Positions 24,352-37,330 of a stretch of 64,000 bases of DNA are shown here, piece by piece (within the stretch, counting starts at the first letter, position 1; the number at the start of each line of letters is the position of its first letter). The position numbers and the translations under genes were made by a program. Source of the DNA: Viscum album (Eukaryota; Streptophyta; Magnoliopsida; Santalales; Viscaceae); NCBI GenBank assembly GCA_963277665.1, contig OY728121.1, positions 1,656,498,062 to 1,656,562,061 of the forward strand, written 5' to 3'. Below the pieces are notes generated by a model. That model had not been told where the DNA came from, did no database searches, and worked only from the letters and a program-made list of their open reading frames with translations.

Positions 24352-26044
24352 ATGCATCATACCCATTTTCAAAGAAATATTATGACATCGTATCCTTTTA
24401 CCATTCCATTTTAGGTTATTAAAGTTCAATGATTTCCCAACCACTCTATGTTATTCACTCCTAGAAGTGATATATCTCAGTCACATAATGTGAAATTATA
24501 TGACATATGGTATGTCCTGAAAGGTGTAAAATTTCATAGAGTTGTTCGTCATATCCATGAATTAATTCTAGGGGTTGATTTTTCACCTATATAAATGATA
24601 AAATATGAAAATTTATTATCCCTATATATGATCCCGATCTATGTTGAGGACCCCTTAGTTGGCCATGACGTCGAGTCTACTGAGGGAAGAAAACAAAATT
24701 CCACTATCGCCTGCATATGAGTCATATCTAAATGGAGGGATTGCCTTAAAGGAGATGATTGTGGAATGATTCCTTCCCTTAAAATATGTATAGGGATACA
24801 CAATTAATCCTATACATAAAAATTACATATAAATATTTTTAATGAGGTCCAAGTCTTACTAACTCACTCTACCAATATATGAGTCAGATCTACAAATGGT
24901 GTGCTTGAACGTGAGTAATATTTATTCAAGATGGGATCCGACATATAACCATCCATCTATAGGCCTATACTTAAATAAAAGTTGCATCCCACATCTAAAT
25001 TCCTATTTCTAATGAAAAGTTTCCCAAAGGATATATTTCATAATTTGAGATCAGTTCCTATGCCCTTCCACATGAAAATAAAATGAAAGTCAGACGTCCT
25101 CATCACATAATGTTTTACTACATGAAAAATGTGACCCCACTTACGGAAAATAAATTATGTAGCACATCTCCCATTATCACTCAGTATAAAAGGAAAACAA
25201 GATACTGGAATTAGAGAACCAATGTTCTATGTAATTCCATCACCATTCATAGCACCTCAATTAACAAACCACACTTTATTTCTTGAGTGTAATGAATTTC
25301 CCTGAACTTTTCATATACCTTGGAAAAGGACACCCAGCTTCTGGGGACCCTTTGTTTGTTTATACGTGTCTTACCCTGGTTCCTGGATATGATCTACCTC
25401 CCATAACTCAAATGTGTATTTTACATGTAAAAAGGGAATCTAATCTTCAAGTTCCCTAAAATCATACCAGTGGGTCCCATCACTATAGATTTATTTGATA
25501 TAATCCTGGGAATGATTTTCCTATACCATTACACGTTATTTGATAACCTTGATAAATGATGTATAACACTCCCATAATCTTATAGGGAAGGTTTTTGGGT
25601 ATTTTACCCTAGGGAATCCTAATTAGGTTGTTAAGAAACTATACCCTTATACAAGATCCATGTTCATCATGACATTAAATTGTATACCTTTTGGTAAAAT
25701 GTATACAACCTTAAACTCTAGCCTTTGATGGTCCAAATCCCAGAACCCTAAAATACTACTGAAAGAGAAATAAATCATTTCATAATAAGAACCAAAAAGT
25801 GTTTTATGGGAAAAATTAGAGCAATGATTCTTCACATCTCCTTTCCATAATAATGTGTTCACTTAGTGGTGAGATAAATTTTATGGTTTTTGTAACCTTG
25901 TTGAATATTATTTTTTCCATAAGCCAACATCATGTATTCACAGTCTAACATGAAACACCAATTCCTTGATTTCAAACCCTTATCCTTAAACTTTATAGCC
26001 TCAAGTTATTTCCCCTAGTTTTCCCCACTATTAAGAAGGAAAAA
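24352..26044. other. Continuation of copy 2 and spacer to copy 3, no gene seen
   Basis: The first 40 bases complete composite repeat copy 2. The rest has no recognisable coding motif. Weak traces of the dispersed cacataatgt-a-acta motif occur near 24482 and 25105. Confidence 0.5.
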
Positions 26045-26350
26045 GGGACTGTTTGATCCAAATAGACCCCGCTAGGATTCACTGGTGAATAACACAATTA
26101 CCTAGAGCCTATTCCTATAGGTTGTTTTTTCCGAAAAGAGAGTCCCCCTCAAAACCTAGAAGTTGTAATAACTATATTGAATATGGGAATCTTAAATTAT
26201 CAATGTTTTAACTTTACCTATTTTATTCCACCTTTAGTTGACTAAGATATTCGAAGACCATGATTTACAGTCCCCATAACTAGACTATTCAAGAGTATTC
26301 TACATCCTCAATGTTATGTCACAATGTAATGTACCCATTTTCAAAGAAGG
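26045..26350. repeat. Composite long repeat, copy 3 (empty site)
   Basis: Contains gaccccgctaggattcactg, then ccccctcaaaacctagaagt, a ccataactagactattcaag block, and finally cctcaatgttatgtcac joined to aatgtaatgtacccattttc. The last junction corresponds to both flanks of CACTA element 2 in copy 2, but with no element inserted. Confidence 0.7.
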
Positions 26351-27059
26351 AATGATATATTCCATTCTCAAACATCTTGATTCCCACATCACATAACTCA
26401 AAACCATAGATCATAGGGGTTGAGCCTCATAGTAATGAGCTAAACATCCATAGGGTATTAGAACCCTCATTGTATAACCTTATCCCACCTTTTAACATCA
26501 TCATACAAGTGCAAGAATCTTCAAATATCTTCCACGAACCATGGAATGAAGCATGGAGCCTTCTACTTTTATATTCATGTAATCCCTATGGGATCATACA
26601 TAAGGATCTTTGGACCATCAACTAGAGACATGTATTCCTTACAAAAAAGAAAATCCAATCTTTATGAGCTCTGAAAACTCTATGGTATAACTCAACACCT
26701 TAGTTTTTATTGTGTTCATCCCCTATAAGTCTTCACCATCCCATATTCACCGGTTCAACCTCATGGATAAGTGATTTACATTATGCACATTCCAACCACC
26801 CATGTGGACTTTTAATCCCTAAAATTTTACCATGTAATCAAACCAAATGTTAACAAGGATGTAAGGACACATCATGGATATTAAACCCTCATTTTTCCTT
26901 TAAGAACATAGGTAGCTGAAACCCTTCACCAGTATTCATTCTTTATAATTTCAATTAATAATTTAGGGTATCAAAACCCTTCATGAAAAATCATTCATCA
27001 CAATCCCATCAAGGATACAGGGTTCTCGAACCCATCATGAATACCTATCTTTCACCGCT
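26351..27059. other. Intergenic DNA, no gene seen
   Basis: No motif, terminal repeat or credible reading frame recognised. Confidence 0.5.
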
Positions 27060-27620
27060 AGTAATAGATGGTATGAGCTAAAAGATCCAAAACTATTACA
27101 ACATATGGTCTATCTTAAAATACTCTAAACCACAATAATAGGTAGTCTAATCTAAAATTCCCTAAAATATAGAAGAATAGGGTATGAACTAATAGACCCG
27201 AATCTAAATCAATAGATTATTCAAGAAAAAATGACCTAAAATACAATAATATATGGTCCAAGATAAAAGACCCCATACTACATCAATTGATGTTACTAGA
27301 TAAAATACCATGAAATATAGAAATAGATGGCCAACACAAAAATACCCTAAAATATAATAATAGATTCTCCTAGCTAGAATACACTAGACTATTAAAAAAT
27401 ATGGTCTAAGATAAAATACCGTAAACAATAGTAATATATTGTTTGAGATAAAAGTACCAATCTATAAGAATAGATGGTCTTAGATAAAATACCATATACT
27501 ATAACAATATAAGGTTCAAGATAAAAGACCCTAAACAACAATAATATATGGTCTGAGCTAAATGATTCTAAACAACAATAATAGTTGGTGTGAGCTATAA
27601 TACCCTAAACTAAATGAATA
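27060..27620. repeat. Minisatellite, unit about 37 bp, about 15 units
   Basis: The word aatagatggtct-ag(a/c)t recurs about every 36-38 bp (for example 27064, 27100, 27139, 27248, 27323, 27396, 27432, 27470, 27541, 27580). Each is followed by aaaataccctaaact-like sequence. The units are diverged from one another, so the array is old. Confidence 0.8.
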
Positions 27621-30600
27621 GTCTAGTTTTAATAAACTTAAATAGCCAATTTAATGAGACAAAACACACACAAGGTTGAAAACTAAAAATGGAAACCTAG
27701 GAAAATGTCAAGGATCTGCTAACTGGACATGATTTTCATTCTTCCTGGAAACATTAAGAAATTATGAAATGGAAAAGGCAAAAAACTTTTCAGAATAAAA
27801 ACCTATAGTGGGGTTTCCTAATAAAAATCCATTTACTTTATCACTAAGTGTTACCTACATGAAACTTAGGAAACATTTAGTAATAAATTAAAAAATTTAA
27901 ATACTTGTAGGGATCATTATTTTTTCCTAGTAAGAATAAATTTTCTTTCACTAAGTCCACTAACATAGGAAAAAATGAGAGTGTTATCCCTATGAGATAT
28001 ATTTATCCCAAATTAACCTTTTGTAATAGATGATCCAGGTCTGAATAATGAGAATACATCAATGAGGATTCTTTTTCCATTAATATTTTATGGAAAATTA
28101 TTGTATAAAATATATTATAAATCAAGAATTCAAATTCCGGAATTTTTGTTGAGTTGGTTTTATGCATAAGATGGGTATATTTGATGATAAATATGGTATC
28201 AAGTTAATGAAATTCCATGAACATCATGAATGAGATAAATATAGACAATGACATGCAACGTTCAAAAAGGTTTGTTCATTTTAAAAAGAGAGGTAAGAAT
28301 CTCAACATCTCCAGGTATCTCCTATAAATCCTAAAAAAATTGAGGTTTATAAAACAACATGACCATTACAAAATTTTATTATTGGATTCCATGAAATAAT
28401 CAAATTTATACTCAATGGAGACTATATATTGGTGAAATTGATCAATGGATCTAGTTTCTGCCTCTATAGTCTACTATAATGCTTCCTCCCTCGCAACAAA
28501 ATCAAGTTTAGCCTTCTCCACTAGGTCAGATATTATTTTTTTATACCAAATAGTTTTATATGGGGTTTTAAATGAATGCTACTATCGAGATGGATCCTCC
28601 TAATGATGACTGATTTAAGAATGAAATCAAATAATATTGACTTTCCTAGTATTTTTTAAGTTTTGATGATCCCTTTACTCTACCACATGTTTGGAAGCCT
28701 TCTTTAAGGCCCGATCATAATTTTTTTTACTGAAGATGAATCATTTTCCACTAATACACTATATTCAAGGTATATCTTATTCCCTCTCAGAAATATTGCT
28801 TATTTCAACCAGGAATGGAGAGATGTATTGTCAAATCCCTGATTGATGAGCATGGTAAATATACAGCTGAGATGGTCGAGTTGGTCTTCAACTCTTCCAA
28901 AGGTACCTTTAAGATTATGGTCTAAATAACCACCCACACTTTCTACTACATTAATTTGTGGAGTTTCATTGACTTCAAGACATTACTCAATCCCAATCCT
29001 AGAAAATTAATATATCCCATGACTAATTCATTAAGTCATAGACATGTACTTGTGTCATGAAATGAGTTGGATATAGATATGGATTTCACATTAGTTGACA
29101 CAATCTGGGGAAGTACCAATGAATAAGGGACTAAAACATCTAAGATAAAAGGTAAAGGTACCATGACAAGAGGAACAATCAATTATTAGTCAACTGGTGA
29201 AAAATATGATGCTAACAGATACTCAACAATCATGATCACTGATGGTAACATAACCTTCTCAGATGCATCACTGGAAACGTATGTCACTCGAGCCCTATAT
29301 TCAGGGGAAGTGGTGACAACCTCTTGCAACAAATGACTTGGGTAACCACCAATGTCTTATCTATTGTAACAATTTTATCTCTAACATTAATGGATGTAAG
29401 AAAAAATAAATGTTAATTGACCTAATGCAACGTGGATAATATGTTTGGTCTTTGATTAAGTGCTCACATTGACCATGAGATACCTTCATCAAGGATAATT
29501 CAGTTTCATAATAACTACCAACCTCAACTACATCCAAAAGCATGTCTTCCTATTCTTAGTAAAATATAAAAACTATTGGAGCATTAGCAGGGCACACTAT
29601 GTCTGACCATTCTGGAACCATGATCATGTCCACTTATTGAGGTGTTAGGTTTGACTGTTCCATCACTTTAATAATTTCCACTCTTGGATAAACCAAGTCC
29701 AAGATTAAATATTCTTCTTTAATGAGAGAATACCCACTGATATTCTTAGGAATATATTTATGTTCCTCCACATGGGCTTGTTGGGGGCCTATACCTTTTG
29801 AATGATTATAATAAGTTGTTAAAATGGATTAAAAAGAAGGAGAACAACACATGATACTTACATAATGATTTTGGGTGAGAAAACTCTGATAATTTGGACA
29901 ACTTTCTTTTTATTTTCCTCTGTGGGGAATGGTCCATTAAATAAAATGATGTTTAAATTAATGAGGATGGTTCCGATGGGGGGTTTAGAATATGTTTCCC
30001 CATTAATGATAACCACCCCCTCATTAGCTCCATTTGACCAAGGGTGCCTTCATCATTGATCCCCTGGTCATTGTCCAAGTCTACTCCAGTAGCTGTACCT
30101 CTAGGAGAATATACCAAAGATAGTGGGAGTGACAGGTCTCTTTCATCCCAATTCTATACCCAAGAAGATACAAGACATGTCAAAAACCATTTTGATAGTT
30201 ATATAGTCATTTTAGGATTGTTTTGAATTTAGTATCTCTGCTTCATTAGGGGTAATATGGTTTCCCCCATCAGTGAAAACTAAAACCATGTTAAGGACCA
30301 TCATATATTTCACTTGAGGATAATATTTCACATCAATGCTCACACTTTTTAATACTACATCAAGATCTTGAAGAAAATCCTTGATCTCAGAAGGCTTGTA
30401 TTTAAAGGTGATTTCCACAAGAGCATTGTTTTGTGAACGTCTCGTCATGTCTATTGTCACTTGACATAACAAACACCAAAATTTAGAGGATTAGTTATTC
30501 TCCATCCAAATTTCACATTATTGATGTGAGGTGGGAAATACCAGCCTTACCAAGGCTTCACTTATAGGTTTTCACTTGTTTTAGTTGTTCCATCTTGTTC

Positions 30601-32499
30601 TCCTCTTGGTAAAAAATATGATTCCATACACCACACATCCTTATGTGGAATCTCTAAAGTGTTTGGAATACTAGAATCCAAATAATTTCCAAGTCTTGGG
30701 TTTGCTTCAACAATTGGTTGAATCCTTGTGGAATTAGTAACTAATGAAAATAGTCCCACATTTGGATTTAACTGATCGAATCCTTGGACTAGCACTGGGA
30801 CAGACTAATATAAACTCCACTTGGAGGGATGTTTAATTGATTTGAAGTATCTTCCCTAGTGAACATCAGACCGAACCGATGATCTACTGGGTGATTTTCA
30901 TACCATAAACATAGAGAATAACGATAATTATTTCTAACTTCATAGAAACTAACTCCCAAATAGATTGGTCACATACCATTCACAAATTATTTTTCCATTG
31001 ATCCACATAGAGAGTGTTCCCTCATGAATTGAAATCATGTAATCCCAAACTTCCTTGATTCATTTTCCATTGACAATTATACTACCAGTGGGAATAACGT
31101 AAGGAATAAAAGAGAAGCATTAAAAGTGATTTAGGTGATTTTTGATATCCCATCCCTTGAAATTCGTATTCATAAACCCACTAAAACACTAAAAAAGTGT
31201 TGAAAATAGACATTAGGTGTATTCCGGTCACTCATATACACGTATCCTCCCAAGTGAGCCCCTATATAACCCCACAACACATGGAAGGGGCTAGAGGCTA
31301 TGTGCGGGGATATTCCACTATGAATATAGAGTATTATGCAATATAATTTGGAAAACATATAAATGGTCAAACCAAAAAAGAAATCCTCATACCATAGACA
31401 CCACTATCATAAAATTAGATACCCTGACTCCACCCTTTTTTTAGGGCATTAAGAGGTACCCACTAAGGTACATTACAAGAAATCCAACCAACTGAATGGG
31501 TGGATCAACACCCGGAATGACCTACCACCCCCAGTTATTGAACAATCCTTCCTGAACCATTGGCCAATAGGCACTATCAGCCCCATTAGACTCCTATGAT
31601 GGGTAAAACAATGGATTCATGGATTTGGGTTCCAAATGGGTCTTATTGATAAATTATCCCTTCTATACTTTAAACGGGATGTCCTCTCAAGAAAGTGGGT
31701 TCTTCTTAAGGGCTTTCTCAGTTATGTTTATCAGATCCCCAGAAATAGGAGGTGTTTTATATACATTATCCCAAGAAAATTATAGAGGGATAGACTCATC
31801 ATATATATCTCTTATATTTGGTACACTGTAAATTTTATCAACGTACAAAAAGATTGATGACCACCTTAGCATGCATGAGAAGAAATGTTCTTGTGTATGG
31901 ACTCCACATACTAACTAAATCAATAAACAAACCATTGTAAAAATAATTGATGGGTTATAAAATCCAAGTGTCCACTAATATGGAAATCCACCTCAACTCA
32001 TCCCTGAATGTTGTGGAAATATGTTTCACCCATAAATTTTATCCCCAATCCATTCCAAAGATCCCTCTTGACTGAATGTCCCGGTTGGGAAACCATCAAA
32101 ACTTCTGGTTCATAGATAATTTTTTCTTTATCGATTAGTACTTTTTAATTTCTTAGTCAGATTCATGATGGACCACTTTAATGTCTATTAGAATTAAAAT
32201 GAATACGTTACCGTTAGAGTGTTTTTCTAAGAAATGAATATCCCACATAAGAGATATTTTTTATGAAGCTATTATGAGTCTTTAAATCCAGCATGAAGGA
32301 ATGATATTTGAGTAGGGCTCCAGAACATGAACATAATTTTTGATGAGAATCCCATATAGTTGTAACTGGCCTAAATAATGATCATCTTTAATGTTCTTCC
32401 CCATTAGTATTGACTATTGCACCTCTGGTAACTATATGAACATACATTTGTTGATTTCAACATTTTCAGACATATTATTCTAATGATCTATTATTGTTG
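27621..32499. other. Anonymous intergenic DNA, no gene seen
   Basis: Several open frames of 60-86 codons occur on both strands (for example 30212-30472 minus and 29865-30059 plus). None shows a domain, signal peptide or repeat I recognise, and they overlap opposing frames. I treat the stretch as decayed repeat DNA of unknown origin. Confidence 0.5.
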
Positions 32500-35212
32500 T
32501 GATTTCTATTATGGAATATATCTATATATGTTAAAGTGATATATGTTATATGGGAATGGAACCTTTCCAAAGCAATTTTATATCTAGCGACATCATATGA
32601 ATCATGTGACCCACACAAACGTTCATGATAACCTAGATAGTCATAGGTATCATGAATTGTGTAAACCATATATCATCCCATGATCACATGACCTATTATA
32701 AGTCTTGAGATACCATGAACATGATGCAACCAGTAAAATATTTCAATGATCAAGTGATCACATGACAGACAACCATGAGGCTGTGAACATGTATCATTAT
32801 TTAACCAATTCACCATGATTTGGTTTTTAGATTGTTTGTGTATGCACCAAGAAAAACATGATCATGTGAAGAGATCATGTGATTGGATATCATGATAGGG
32901 GTAACATGAAGAAGGCTTGTGAAGTAGTTAGGAGAGATACAAATATCATAATATCTCTGAAGGACTATGTCACCGGTGAAGTGAATGACCCCTCATTACC
33001 CTATTTATAGGGAACCCCAGAACCTACCAAATGTCACTGAAAAGAACAAAAACCACATGGAAATGGGATCAAATGACCCAAGTAACTTCACATAGATGGA
33101 TCATGCATTCCTTGTGATCTGATAATTATCATATAAATCCCATCCTATGAGTCCTTCTAATAAAAAAATCCCCATTAGAAAACCCTCTTCTCATGTGAAT
33201 CCCTTATGATATATCTTCTTATTTTATGATCCTTGGTCATATGTGTTACCGAAATCATGAAACATGTCAACCGATCGATGCCTGAAAATCACCAAAATCC
33301 CCTTATAAAAAATCTTAAAAAGGATAAAGTTTCATGTGTTTTAATTTATTTTTATTTTCACACGATGTGTTTATATGACGCATGTGATTAGTTCAATTAT
33401 CACACAAGTTCTGTTGTGATATATTCCTGAGCTATAAAAAAAATTCTTTTTGTATTTCACCTTAATTATGTGAATACCCTCATACACGTACATTAAATCA
33501 TGTGATTCTCCTTAAGACCCATAGAAAAGCTAATTTATTTTCTATAAAAATACTCAAATAATATCATGAGATATATAATTAATCACACAATGAACTACAA
33601 GAAATGTTGAGTGACTGTCAATAATGATGCTCGAATGTGATCATGAGATCAATTATTGATCATGAAAAACCCGGACATAAAACTAATGAAAAAAATTGAA
33701 GGTATTATAAAATAGAAAACGAAAAACAAGAAAATTTGAAAGCCTAATAAAAAATGATTTTTTGATGTTTTCCATGTGAAATGTGGATATGGTCCACATG
33801 ATTAGTCCATTGATCATGAGAATTCCCCACTGACATGTCAGCCTCTTTCCATGAAGGCCACTGGATATGTCAACTCTATCATGCGAAGGATCTCATAACT
33901 TTCTGTTTGATCACATGATTCCTTGATAGAAAATCTATGGGACAATTCCATTCCATTTGTAAAATAAAATCTAAAAATGATGTTACCTTATATGAAGTAG
34001 TTTTACACTATTTTCCCCATGAAGACCCTATGATGAGACAAATTTATCTCATGATGGACCCTAGAAATATCTCCCTTAATCATGTGAAAGACTCTTCAAT
34101 GTGAATCTTGATATCATGAATCCTCCTTGACAAGTCATTCTGATCATTTAAAGTCCCTTGACATGTCAATTTCATTATAAGAAATAAATTTTTCAAGCCA
34201 TGGGTCCAATAAATATGGAAATGACATAATGATCTCACGGTTGTTGTTTATCATGTGGGATAAATATGTCTGCATGGATAATCCATGGTAGGTTTATTAA
34301 TAACAAGGGATGCTCCACCAACTCGGGACTATATATTTTATATAGGAATTGCGTAGAGTAGTGTGGATCTTGGGTGGTGATGAATATAAATCCCCCCCCC
34401 TCATCAAAATAAAAAAACACATATGAGTGCAGAGGTTTTTGAAAAATCATAATGGGTTCCACCATGTAAACTCCAGGAATGACTTAAGGGTTTTCATGTC
34501 ATGCATATACACTTTTATGTTCAGCATATTGATCACATGTAAGAATTTCAGTGCATCATCTGGATAATGAAAATGTATTTCTATATATCATCTTGGTCAC
34601 ATGATATATTAACAGGCCAATTCCAGTTGAATATTGAGGAATTTTTGTGATAAAGGATGAAAAATATGGAATCCTTATAAAAGTATGTGTAAGTTAATTT
34701 TCATGTGATGTGATCATGTGCTTCACATGACCTATTCATTATTCATGCGAAAAAACTCATACAAGTCACTTGAATCTTTTGGAAATCCTTATACATGTCA
34801 TCCAAGTCATTTTACAAAACCCTTTCATGTTCTCCAAGTCACATAATGTCTTTTAGACATATCATCCAAGTCACAAGATGTCCTCTAGACATATTATACA
34901 TGATCACATGACATTCTTGTACATGTATGTATTGATCATGTGAATACATCCCAAACAATTTAGAAAAGTCACATGAATTCCTTCGAACATGATATCCAAG
35001 CATCATGATAGTCCTCCAAGCATACATGAATTCCTTCGGACATGATATCCAAGCATCATGATAATCCTCCAAGCATATCATCTAGATCATATGGTATCCC
35101 TACAACATTTCATCCATGGTCATGTTAATGGAATTATAAATTTCTTTTTTGATCATACGAAGCACCTTAGACATGTTATCATTTTCCTGAGACTACCCAT
35201 TCATATATCTAT
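32500..35212. repeat. Field of palindromic TGATCACATGA / TCATGTGATCA words
   Basis: Words built on catgtgatcacatg or its halves recur at more than ten places, for example near 32590, 32682, 32752, 32860, 32872, 33905, 34080, 34525, 34702, 34907 and 34934. Spacing is irregular, so this is not a simple tandem satellite. It seems to be one diverged repeat family, continuing beyond the copia insertion at 43560-43900. No gene is visible in it. Confidence 0.55.
34971..35076. repeat. Tandem duplication, two units of 53 bp
   Basis: Units 34971-35023 and 35024-35076 begin with acatgaattccttcg and end with cctccaagcat. They differ at about two positions only, so the duplication is far younger than the diverged palindromic field around it. 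Confidence 0.9.
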
Positions 35213-35520
35213 TGAAATAGTGGGTGCCCTAGACCCAACTATTTAGTGCATTTATTACCATATCGTGTGTATAGTTTAGCTATACATGATGTCATCTTAA
35301 CATTATAGTGTAGATATTTATGTATCCACTATATAATGGTAGTGTCCAAATATTAGTTGTCATATCGAGAGGTTACATCAGATCCAAGGCTATAATGGGA
35401 ACCTTGAGATACTATGACATTAATCTTAAATATATGTTTTATGGTCTAGATACATCATACTGATTAGACATATTAGATTTTGGAATAAATTTAATGAAGG
35501 GAGTCGATAGGGTTCCAACA
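35213..35520 (+). repeat. 5' LTR of the copia element, left part
   Basis: Matches the start of the 3' LTR for roughly 270-300 bp with many substitutions, then diverges abruptly near 35500-35520. The start TG at 35213 is chosen by comparison with TGGAAATAG at 41777; one G is missing here. The remainder of the 5' LTR could not be recognised. A foreign segment or a large rearrangement lies between here and the internal region. Confidence 0.75.
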
Positions 35521-35854
35521 CCATAGTCGTAATCAGACTCAGACATCAGATGACCAGTCTACAGTCATCCAATGTTTTGAATTCGGATTCGAGACTAAAT
35601 TCTGGTGATGATTTTTATTTCGATCGGAAATCCTGTGGTCGAAATACTTGCTGAAAAAAAACAGTTTAGTTTTGATATTATTTTCTTTATAATAATTGTA
35701 TTATTATTATAACAATTAAATTATTTGATTTTATTATAATAATAATAGTAATATTATTTTTATAATAATTTTAATTTTATTATAACAATAATATTACTAA
35801 AATAAAAATATTATTTTTCTCATGCCTAATGTATAGGCTTTAGAGAAACTAAAA
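35521..35854. repeat. AT-rich (TAATAA)n-like tract left of the GC island
   Basis: From about 35680 to 35815 the sequence is almost only A and T, with repeated attattattataa and aataataata words. The part before it (35521-35670) matches neither LTR. Confidence 0.65.
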
Positions 35855-36745
35855 ATGGGAGGGGGCGTAACCTACTGTGAAGGTTTGACAAAAAAATTAA
35901 GGGTTTTTTGGGAGGATGATCCCCCTTGTCTGTTCACATGGAGCAGCCCTGCACGGCCACCTCCTATATGCCACGTTGCAGTAGCGACATGCCGCCATCG
36001 ACTAGATCAGCGAGCCCTGATGGACCCCTCAACCCTAAAGCCGCCTCCGGCTGGACCTGCTCCTCACAGTCCACCAGGCCGCCCAACGTTGCCTACAGCG
36101 GTGCACCACACAACACCCACTCCACCTCGATGCACTGACCAGTGCTCGCACCAGCCACATACCAACACCCCACTACGTCGCCCCCACCCCCCTCCAACTG
36201 AACGCCTCCCTCTCCATGGATTTTTCCTCCTCACCATACCCTGAGTTCCTCCCCTCTCAACGGTTCCCTTCACAACCGCGGGCTAAGGCAGCCGCCCGTT
36301 CAGTTAACTGGACTAAACCATGATGCCATTGTTGGTTCGCTCTGACCAGCTGCAGTCTGCTTCGGCTACACCATCTCCCACCGCTGCCGCGCCCAACTCG
36401 CCCCATCCATCAACAGCTGGTTGGCCTCCTTTCAGATGTGCAGAAGGCACCACTGCCCCTTCTTGTCCCCTCCATGTTCGAGCCCCTCAGCTGCCTCCAC
36501 CTGGATCAGATCCTCCCTATCTTGTTCACCATGAAGAGGGTTCATGTTTGGCCACAGTCTCTTAAGGGTGGTAACCCTCTGTATAGCACCGGTTCGCTCA
36601 TAATTGGGCTCTGGCAGGTCTGTCCAGCTAGGAATGGGCTTGGGCGGATCTGCCTAGCCCAATACACTGTTGCACGGGTCAACACAGCCTGAAATGGGCC
36701 GATGTGGGTTTGGCCCGACCCGCACAGGCCCTGCCATATTTATAG
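35855..36745. other. GC-rich island of unknown origin
   Basis: Composition changes sharply to C- and G-rich, unlike anything else in the window, and returns to AT-rich DNA at about 36750. Overlapping open frames of 70-129 codons occur in several frames on both strands. They encode Pro/Ala/Thr/His-rich sequence, as expected when a C-rich stretch simply lacks stop codons. I recognise no domain. CpG sites are still common (ccgcctccgg, cgcccaacgt), which argues against long residence as methylated repeat DNA. It could be a captured exon or 5' untranslated region, or the LTR of another retroelement. Confidence 0.6.
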
Positions 36746-37330
36746 GGCTCGGGTAATTTAATTTTAATAAAAAATTAATTAATATAATTAATTTTATTTT
36801 AGTTGATAATTAATGTAATAAAAATATTAATTTTTGGAATAATTAATTAATGTGGCAATAATAATTTAATTTGGAGTATAAAATTATATTAATTATTTAA
36901 TTTAATTTTTATTTTGAAAATTAAATTATTTAAACATGCCCGAACGATGGTGAAATATTGAATTAAAAATTATAGTAAAGTTTTTAATTTAGTAAAATGC
37001 CATCAAATTTTTTTAATGCAGGTTTAATTTTTATTCTACATTTATTTAATATACATGAGTTATTGTGTATGCTCATCATGAGCCTGAGACCGACCAATGC
37101 ATGTATGGTGTACGCTTATTTATTTTAATTGTTTATTTAATTATTTCATACTAATAGTAATAATTTGTTTAATTATTTTATTTAAAAGGCATTTTTCATA
37201 TTTTCTCGAAGGCATTTTATGTATAAGGGCCTGAACGCTCATTCTCAGAGTTGTATTTTTATACCCTGAGACCCCCTCACATGCGTGCAAGTATATCTAT
37301 GTAATGACAAGACGAGGTGTGACACAGTTT
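36746..37330. other. AT-rich flank of the GC island, ending in an LTR-like TGTGACA
   Basis: An AT-rich stretch with aattaattaat words changes near 37180 to more balanced sequence. It reaches gaggtgtgaca at about 37315-37325, a form often seen at the 3' end of plant LTRs. No matching start was found, so a nested solo LTR is only a suggestion. Confidence 0.3.

Noticed and set aside
30212..30795. Minus-strand frames of 86 and 77 codons
   Set aside because: No recognised motif, and frames on the other strand overlap them. They are likely chance frames in decayed DNA.
35855..36692. Pro/Ala/His-rich frames of up to 129 codons in the GC island as protein genes
   Set aside because: Several overlapping frames on both strands are open at once, as expected in stop-poor C-rich DNA. 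There is no domain, and no frame stands out.
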